Below, one piece after another: positions 57,172 to 64,000 of a stretch of DNA of 64,000 bases. The stretch lies in the NCBI RefSeq assembly GCF_000425165.1, contig NZ_KE384320.1, positions 406,994-470,993 of the forward strand. Direction: 5' to 3'. A model generated the notes under the pieces. That model was not told where the DNA came from and searched no databases. It saw only the letters and a program-made list of their open reading frames with translations. Source of the stretch: Photobacterium halotolerans DSM 18316. Its GTDB lineage: Bacteria; Pseudomonadota; Gammaproteobacteria; Enterobacterales; Vibrionaceae. The position numbers and the translations under genes were made by a program. How positions within the stretch are numbered: the first letter of the stretch is position 1; the number at the start of each line of letters is the position of its first letter.

Positions 57172-60100
57172 TTAGGCCTTGTTCATTCTTGCGTGAAGCT
57201 CTTGTACTGAGGTCACCTTATTGCGGTCATCCGCAGTCAGCGCCATACAGGTGGCAAAGGCTGCGTTCAGGGTCGTGGTGTAATTCACCTTCTCCAGCAA
57301 AGCACCGCGGCGCAACACTTTAGAATCTTCAATCGCCTGGCGGCCTTCTGCGGTGTTGATGATATAGCTGTACTCGTTGTTCTTGATACGGTCAAGAATA
57401 TGAGGACGGCCTTCATGCACCTTGTTCACCAGACGTGGGTTAATACCCGCTTCGCCCAGAATCACCGCAGTACCGTGGGTCGCATCCAGCTCGTAACCCA
57501 GCTTCACCAGCTTAGCGGCCAGGTCGACCACACGGCGTTTGTCGTTATTACGGACAGACAGCAGTGCGCGGCCGGCATTTTCACGGCTGTGCTCTTTGCC
57601 GCAGCCCAGCTCAGCTTTGGCGAAGGCTTCAGCGAACGTATCACCCACACCCATCACTTCGCCGGTTGAGCGCATTTCAGGGCCAAGCAGCGGGTCAACA
57701 CCCGGGAACTTGTTGAAAGGCAGCACCACTTCCTTCACTGAGTAGTAAGGAGGAATGATTTCCTTGGTGAAACCTTGCTGTTCCAGTGTCTGACCGGCCA
57801 TCACACGTGCGGCGATTTTCGCCAGTGGGGCACCCGTTGCTTTGGAGACAAAAGGAACTGTCCGCGCGGCACGCGGGTTAACTTCAATCAGGTACACTTC
57901 GTTGTCTTTGACCGCAAACTGGGTATTCATCAGACCGCGAACACCGAGCTCAAACGCCAGCTTCTCAACCTGACGGCGCATTTCATCCTGAATTTCCTGG
58001 CTCAGAGTATAAGCTGGCAGCGAACAGGCTGAGTCACCTGAGTGAACACCCGCTTGCTCGATATGCTCCATGATACCGCCAATCACCACACGCTCGCCGT
58101 CGCAGATGGCATCCACATCCACTTCCGTGGCATCGTCCAGGAAGCGATCCAGCAGCACAGGCGACTCGTTCGATACGCTGACCGCTTCGTTGAAATAACG
58201 GCGCAGGTCATTTTCGTCATACACGATTTCCATCGCACGACCGCCCAGTACATACGAAGGACGTACCACCAGCGGGAAACCGATTTCTTTCGATTTTTCA
58301 ACAGCCTGTTCCATTGCTGTGACTGTCGCATTTTCCGGCTGCTTCAGGCCCAGGCGCTCAACAGCGGCCTGGAAACGTTCACGGTCTTCAGCGCGGTCAA
58401 TTGCATCAGGGCTGGTACCAATAATCGGCACACCGGCCGCTTCCAGTGCACGCGCCAGTTTCAGCGGCGTCTGGCCACCGTACTGAACGATAACACCTTT
58501 AGGCTTCTCGACGCGCACAATGGCCAGCACGTCTTCCAGTGTAACCGGTTCGAAATACAGACGATCCGAGGTGTCATAGTCGGTGGAGACTGTCTCAGGG
58601 TTACAGTTCACCATAATGGTTTCGTAACCGTCTTCGCGCAGCGCCAGAGATGCATGTACACAGCAGTAATCGAATTCGATACCCTGACCGATACGGTTCG
58701 GGCCGCCACCCAGCACCATGATCTTGTCACGATCGGTCGGGTTGGCTTCACACTCTTCGTCATAAGACGAGTACATGTAAGCGGTGTCTGAAGAGAACTC
58801 AGCCGCACAGGTATCAACACGCTTGTAAACAGGGTGGATATCGTGACGGTCACGTTCTTTGCGGATTTCCAGCTCAGCCACACCCAGCAGCTTAGCCAGT
58901 CGGGCATCCGAGAAACCTTTGCGCTTCAGCTTACGCAGGAAATCGCCGGTCAGACCCGCGAAGCCGTCTTCTTTGACCTTGGCTTCCATTTGGACGATCT
59001 CTTCGATCTGCACCAGGAACCAGCGGTCGACATTGGTCAGGTTAAAGACACCATCCACAGACAGTCCGGCACGGAAGGCATCGGCAATGTACCAGATACG
59101 CTCAGCACCGGCTTCTTTCAGCTCGTGGCGAATCTTAGTCAGCGCTTCAGGATCGTCCAGATCCACCATTTCATCAAAGCCGTTGGCACCCACTTCCAGG
59201 CCACGCAGGGCTTTTTGCAGTGATTCCTGCTGGTTACGGCCGATGGCCATCACTTCACCGACAGACTTCATCTGAGTCGTCAGACGATCGTTGGCACCGG
59301 CGAACTTTTCAAAGTTGAAGCGTGGGATCTTAGTAACAACGTAGTCTATGGTTGGCTCGAACGAGGCCGGTGTTGCACCACCCGTGATGTCGTTCATCAG
59401 CTCATCCAGCGTGAAACCTATCGCCAGCTTGGCGGCCACTTTGGCAATCGGGAAGCCGGTCGCTTTCGAAGCCAGGGCCGACGAGCGGGAAACACGCGGG
59501 TTCATCTCAATGATAACCATGCGGCCATCTTTCGGGTTGATACCGAACTGGACGTTTGAACCACCGGTTTCCACACCGATTTCGCGCAGTACCGCCAGCG
59601 ACGCATTACGCATCAGCTGATATTCTTTGTCCGTCAGCGTCTGGGCAGGCGCGACTGTGATGGAGTCACCGGTGTGAATACCCATTGGGTCGAAGTTTTC
59701 AATGGCACAGACGATGATGCAGTTGTCGTTCTTATCACGAACCACTTCCATCTCGTACTCTTTCCAGCCAATCAGTGACTCGTCAATCAGCAGTTCATTG
59801 GTCGGTGATAAGTCCAGACCACGACGACAGATTTCTTCAAATTCTTCTTTGTTATAGGCGATACCGCCGCCTGTCCCACCCATGGTGAAAGACGGACGGA
59901 TGATACAGGGGAAGCCGACCATATCGAGAACTTTGTAGGCTTCTTCCATGGTTTTGGCGGTATCGGCGCGCGGGCACTCCAGGCCAATCGATTTCATGGC
60001 TTTATCAAAGCGCGAGCGGTCTTCGGCTTTGTCGATCGCATCAGCCGTTGCACCAATCATTTCTACGCCGAATTCGGCCAGAACGCCGTAGCGCTCCAGA

Positions 60101-60402
60101 TCCAGCGCACAGTTCAGTGCAGTCTGGCCGCCCATAGTCGGCAGGACGGCATCAGGACGCTCTTTTTCAATGATCTTGCGTACAACTTCCCAGTGGATAG
60201 GCTCGATATAAGTCGCATCCGCCATTTCCGGATCGGTCATGATAGTGGCCGGGTTCGAGTTCACCAGGATAACGCGGTAACCTTCCTCACGCAGCGCTTT
60301 ACACGCTTGAGCACCCGAATAGTCGAACTCACACGCCTGGCCAATCACGATAGGACCGGCACCCAGAATCAGAACACTTTGTATGTCAGTACGTTTTGGC
60401 AT
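57172..60402 (-). CDS. carB: Carbamoyl-phosphate synthase large subunit
   Basis: A 1076-residue CarB with two homologous ATP-grasp halves: the carboxyphosphate half starting [20 protein letters not shown] and the carbamoyl-phosphate half near residue 550 ([20 protein letters not shown]), then the C-terminal allosteric domain for UMP/ornithine. It makes carbamoyl phosphate for pyrimidines and arginine together with CarA, 16 bp upstream. Confidence 0.98.
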   Translation of the reverse strand: MPKRTDIQSVLILGAGPIVIGQACEFDYSGAQACKALREEGYRVILVNSNPATIMTDPEMADATYIEPIHWEVVRKIIEKERPDAVLPTMGGQTALNCALDLERYGVLAEFGVEMIGATADAIDKAEDRSRFDKAMKSIGLECPRADTAKTMEEAYKVLDMVGFPCIIRPSFTMGGTGGGIAYNKEEFEEICRRGLDLSPTNELLIDESLIGWKEYEMEVVRDKNDNCIIVCAIENFDPMGIHTGDSITVAPAQTLTDKEYQLMRNASLAVLREIGVETGGSNVQFGINPKDGRMVIIEMNPRVSRSSALASKATGFPIAKVAAKLAIGFTLDELMNDITGGATPASFEPTIDYVVTKIPRFNFEKFAGANDRLTTQMKSVGEVMAIGRNQQESLQKALRGLEVGANGFDEMVDLDDPEALTKIRHELKEAGAERIWYIADAFRAGLSVDGVFNLTNVDRWFLVQIEEIVQMEAKVKEDGFAGLTGDFLRKLKRKGFSDARLAKLLGVAELEIRKERDRHDIHPVYKRVDTCAAEFSSDTAYMYSSYDEECEANPTDRDKIMVLGGGPNRIGQGIEFDYCCVHASLALREDGYETIMVNCNPETVSTDYDTSDRLYFEPVTLEDVLAIVRVEKPKGVIVQYGGQTPLKLARALEAAGVPIIGTSPDAIDRAEDRERFQAAVERLGLKQPENATVTAMEQAVEKSKEIGFPLVVRPSYVLGGRAMEIVYDENDLRRYFNEAVSVSNESPVLLDRFLDDATEVDVDAICDGERVVIGGIMEHIEQAGVHSGDSACSLPAYTLSQEIQDEMRRQVEKLAFELGVRGLMNTQFAVKDNEVYLIEVNPRAARTVPFVSKATGAPLAKIAARVMAGQTLEQQGFTKEIIPPYYSVKEVVLPFNKFPGVDPLLGPEMRSTGEVMGVGDTFAEAFAKAELGCGKEHSRENAGRALLSVRNNDKRRVVDLAAKLVKLGYELDATHGTAVILGEAGINPRLVNKVHEGRPHILDRIKNNEYSYIINTAEGRQAIEDSKVLRRGALLEKVNYTTTLNAAFATCMALTADDRNKVTSVQELHARMNKA

Positions 60403-60418
60403 CGTTTACTACTCCGGC

Positions 60419-61558
60419 TTAGGCGCTGTGCTGTTTAATCAGGTCGATAAAGTGGTCAAAAAGTGGTGCCGCATCGTGCGGACCCGGGCTGGCTTCAGGG
60501 TGACCCTGGAAGCTGAAAGCCGGCTTGTCGGTACGGTGGATACCCTGCAGGGAGCCATCGAACAGCGACTTGTGGGTGGCACGCAGGTTATCTGGCAGTG
60601 TGTCTTCATCAGCCGCAAAACCGTGGTTCTGGCTGGTGATCATCACAACATTGCGGTCCAGATCTTTGACCGGGTGGTTGGCACCGTGGTGACCAAATTT
60701 CATTTTCACTGTCTTGGCACCGCTTGCCAGCGCCAGGATCTGGTGCCCCAGGCAGATGCCAAACACCGGCAGGCCTTTGTCCAGAAATGTTTTCGTCGCT
60801 TCAATCGCGTAAGTACAAGGCTCCGGGTCGCCGGGGCCATTTGACAGGAAAACGCCATCCGGATTCATTGCCAGCACTTCTTCCGCTGAGGTTTCTGCCG
60901 GAACGACAGTCAGGCGGCAACCACGGTCAACCAGCATGCGCAGGATATTACGCTTGGCACCGAAGTCATACGCCACCACATGGTAAGGTAACTCGCCGGC
61001 CTCTTTGGCTTCCGGCAGCCCGCCTTCCAGCGTCCAGGAACCCTGCGCCCAGCTGTAGCTTTCTTTGGTCGACACGACCTTCGCCAGATCCATCCCTTTC
61101 AGACCCGGGAATGCTTGGGCTTTTTCCAGCGCCAGCGCCGCATCGAGATTGTCACCCGCCATGATGCAACCATTCTGCGCGCCTTTCTCACGCAGCAGAC
61201 GGGTCAGCTTACGGGTGTCAATATCAGCGATACCAACAATGTTTTGAGATTTCAGATAATCAGACAGTGTCTGCTGGGAGCGGAAATTTGAAGCGATAAG
61301 AGGGAGGTCACGAATTACCAGGCCTTGCGCGTGGATTGCAGTAGATTCTTCGTCTTCGGAATTGGTTCCGGTATTGCCAATGTGGGGATAAGTAAGAGTG
61401 ACAATCTGTTGAGAGTAAGAGGGGTCAGTGAGAATTTCCTGGTACCCCGTCATCGAGGTATTGAAAACAACTTCACCAACGGCCGAACCATCTGCACCGA
61501 TGGATACGCCGTGGAACACAGTCCCGTCTTCAAGGACTAACAGCGCCGATTTGTTCAA
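60419..61558 (-). CDS. carA: Carbamoyl-phosphate synthase small subunit
   Basis: A 379-residue glutamine amidotransferase. N-terminal CPSase domain starting [16 protein letters not shown]; class I GATase domain with the nucleophile in [11 protein letters not shown] and the His-Glu pair near [13 protein letters not shown] chose a TTG start at 61558 with GGAGG 5 nt upstream, as in E. coli carA, which also starts at TTG. Ammonia released from glutamine is channelled to CarB. Confidence 0.96.
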   Translation of the reverse strand: MNKSALLVLEDGTVFHGVSIGADGSAVGEVVFNTSMTGYQEILTDPSYSQQIVTLTYPHIGNTGTNSEDEESTAIHAQGLVIRDLPLIASNFRSQQTLSDYLKSQNIVGIADIDTRKLTRLLREKGAQNGCIMAGDNLDAALALEKAQAFPGLKGMDLAKVVSTKESYSWAQGSWTLEGGLPEAKEAGELPYHVVAYDFGAKRNILRMLVDRGCRLTVVPAETSAEEVLAMNPDGVFLSNGPGDPEPCTYAIEATKTFLDKGLPVFGICLGHQILALASGAKTVKMKFGHHGANHPVKDLDRNVVMITSQNHGFAADEDTLPDNLRATHKSLFDGSLQGIHRTDKPAFSFQGHPEASPGPHDAAPLFDHFIDLIKQHSA

Positions 61559-62088
61559 GACAACCTCCAATCTTCATAAAAACGCAAATAAAACAGATAA
61601 AATTGCATTTACCCATTCCATAGAAAGTCAAAACCCCAGTCAAGCCGAATTTTGACAAATTGCGCGCATTCTAGTGATCCATGCCCAAACTGTCAACAAC
61701 GGGGGGAAATTAAATTTTAAATATCGACCACTCCAGCCCATTAAGCTGCCAAACCAGAGAAAGCATATCTTTTCCTGCCTTTTTCCATCGGCCTTGCGGG
61801 CTGCATGTTCAGGCAACCGTTTGCTAAGCCAACCAAACGCGCACCACAAATTATCAGGCAGCTAAACCACAGAAACCAGGTGACATAACACCTTTTTTTA
61901 CCGCACAGGAAGGCATCAGATGCAATAAGCACACAAAACAGCAAGTAAACCCTTGGATTTACACCGAAGAGAGCAACAAGAATGCTTTCTCGTTCAATTT
62001 GATGATTTATGCAAAACGGAGGAGACTAAAAACAGAGAACTGAGCAGAACACTGCAGCCGGAACCGGCTGCAGTGTAACAGAAGAGGT
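61559..62088. other. carA upstream region
   Basis: 530 bp between dapB and carA, AT-rich near carA. It should hold the carAB promoters. I see no well-matched ARG box or PurR site. Short open frames at 61640-61944 on the minus strand look non-coding (Cys/Trp/Phe-rich, no ribosome site). A large palindrome lies at its dapB end. Confidence 0.4.
62049..62076. repeat. Perfect 13-bp inverted repeat after dapB
   Basis: ACACTGCAGCCGG and its exact complement around a 2-nt centre, 13 bp beyond the dapB stop. No T-tract follows in either direction, so it may be an mRNA-stabilising hairpin or a rho-assisted end. Confidence 0.6.
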
Positions 62089-62910
<822 letters not shown>

Positions 62911-63022
62911 TTAAAACATTCAGCAGATGAAGGTCTGTTTATCTTTCAGGGTCAGATTAACCGGCCAACACACCAAGACCATGAAAGATAAACAGCCCAT
63001 TAATCTAGCCTGTATAACGGTG

Positions 63023-63049
63023 AAAAAAAACCCCGGTATGACCGGGGTT
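63023..63049 (-). terminator. ispH terminator
   Basis: A 9-bp stem AACCCCGGT/ACCGGGGTT with an ATG loop, followed by eight T on the minus strand, about 30 bp beyond the ispH stop. Confidence 0.85.
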
Positions 63050-63075
63050 CCAGAAATAATCCTGCAACGGACTGC

Positions 63076-64000
63076 TTAGCCTACATTTTTGACCTGCAAT
63101 TCCCGCGGCACTTCAAAAAACATATTTTCTTCGCGGCCGCTCAGCTCTTCCACTTCGCCACCGGCCAGTGCCTGAATTCGGGCGATAATCTGGTTGACCA
63201 GCGCTTCCGGCGCAGAGGCACCCGCTGTCACGCCCACACTCGCTTTGCCGGTCAGCCAGTTGGCATCGACATCTTCGGCACAGTCAGTCAGATAGCTTGG
63301 GGTACCCAACTTTTCTGCTAATTCACGCAGGCGATTGGAGTTTGAGGAATTTTTTGACCCCACCACTATCATCACATCGACGCTGGCGGCCATTTCACGC
63401 ACGGCATCCTGGCGATTCTGGGTTGCATAACAGATGTCATCTTTACGTGGCCCCTGAATATCCGGGAAGACCTGACGCAAGCGATCAATGACCTCTGCGG
63501 TTTCGTCCACCGACAAAGTCGTCTGGCTGACGTAGTGCAGGTTGCCCGGATCTCTCACCACAGCTTTCAGTTTGTCAACATCGGCCGGGGTTTCAACCAG
63601 GTACATACCGCCTGTGTCGCTGGCATACTGGCCCATAGTCCCTTCGACTTCAGGGTGACCGGCATGGCCGATCAGCACCACTTCCATATCACGGCGACTG
63701 GCGCGGGCCACTTCCATATGGACTTTGGTGACCAGAGGACATGTCGCATCAAACACGGTTAACTTACGCGCTTTGGCTTCATTGCGAACGGCCTGAGACA
63801 CCCCGTGAGCAGAGAAAATAACAATATTGTCATCCGGCACTTCGCTCAGCTCTTCGACAAAGACTGCCCCACGCTGTTTCAGTCCCTCAACCACAAACCG
63901 GTTGTGAACCACCTCATGGCGCACGTAAATAGGCGGCTGATACAGCTCCAGCGCACGCTCAACGATACTGATTGCCCGATCAACACCGGCACAGAAACCA
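63076..64000 (-). CDS. ispH: 4-hydroxy-3-methylbut-2-enyl diphosphate reductase (5' end missing)
   Basis: The last 308 codons of IspH (LytB); the start lies beyond the right edge by about ten codons. The three cluster-binding cysteines are visible: [11 protein letters not shown] at the edge, [13 protein letters not shown] and [11 protein letters not shown]. The conserved [16 protein letters not shown] and [14 protein letters not shown] are intact. It catalyses the last step of the MEP pathway to isopentenyl and dimethylallyl diphosphate. Confidence 0.97.
   Translation of the reverse strand, partial: GFCAGVDRAISIVERALELYQPPIYVRHEVVHNRFVVEGLKQRGAVFVEELSEVPDDNIVIFSAHGVSQAVRNEAKARKLTVFDATCPLVTKVHMEVARASRRDMEVVLIGHAGHPEVEGTMGQYASDTGGMYLVETPADVDKLKAVVRDPGNLHYVSQTTLSVDETAEVIDRLRQVFPDIQGPRKDDICYATQNRQDAVREMAASVDVMIVVGSKNSSNSNRLRELAEKLGTPSYLTDCAEDVDANWLTGKASVGVTAGASAPEALVNQIIARIQALAGGEVEELSGREENMFFEVPRELQVKNVG

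Noticed and set aside
61559-61700. ARG boxes upstream of carA
   Set aside because: The best match to TGAAT-N4-ATTCA agrees in only about half the positions, no better than expected in AT-rich DNA.
61640-61944. Short minus-strand open frames between carA and dapB
   Set aside because: Unusual Cys/Trp/Phe-rich composition, no ribosome site and overlap of two frames make coding unlikely.

Overview
The window is chromosomal DNA of a gammaproteobacterium, very probably Vibrionaceae of intermediate GC (the Photobacterium/Grimontia/Enterovibrio side fits as well as Vibrio). The basis is gene order and near-identity to known proteins: serB facing ytjB, a nupC-XapX-deoC-deoA-deoB-deoD nucleoside locus with a NupC very like the V. 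cholerae transporter, prfC/tatD, ubiT-ubiUV, and one long minus-strand block nlpI, pnp, rpsO, truB, rbfA, infB, nusA, rimP, tRNA-fMet, tRNA-Leu, secG, glmM, folP, ftsH, rlmE, followed by greA/dacB, carAB, dapB and ispH.

Layout. 1-3.5 kb: end of an unknown gene, a glutathione S-transferase, and an MFS exporter divergent from a LysR regulator. 3.8-10.9 kb: a visibly AT-rich accessory island. It holds a five-gene minus-strand operon (2-oxoglutarate/Fe(II) amino-acid dioxygenase, cystathionine-gamma-synthase-like PLP enzyme, homoserine-kinase-like APH-fold kinase, ATP-grasp ligase, EamA exporter), a DUF2000 gene and a doubly broken GNAT-toxin gene preceded by a perfect 14-bp inverted repeat. 11-20.5 kb: serine and deoxynucleoside metabolism with CRP-type control sites. 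20.7-30.7 kb: translation termination, oxygen-independent ubiquinone synthesis, cobalamin-independent methionine synthesis, rimI/holD. 31-37.6 kb: a PAS-GGDEF-EAL protein and a LysR / CoA-transferase / GntP-permease locus. 37.7-64 kb: the conserved translation, RNA-processing and envelope block, then pyrimidine, arginine, lysine and isoprenoid genes.

The most interesting region is the AT-rich operon. Its enzyme families suggest a logical route: hydroxylate a free amino acid, phosphorylate the new hydroxyl, use the gamma-phosphate as leaving group in a PLP-dependent gamma-elimination, replacement or cyclisation, ligate the unusual amino acid into a dipeptide or amide, and export it. This is inference from families and order; no product is known. 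The PLP gene carries an apparent single nonsense codon. The 15 codons after it are still open, look like the normal C-terminus of the family, and end in an ATGA overlap with the next gene. So the pathway may have been damaged recently, or the stop is read through or is a sequence error.

Other points of note are a deoP2/nupG-like tandem CRP arrangement upstream of nupC, a class-II FNR-like promoter upstream of ubiU, a strong terminator inside the greA leader (compare E. coli GraL), a Cys-to-Gly change in an isochorismatase-fold hydrolase, and two genes under 66 codons (XapX and DUF5363 families).
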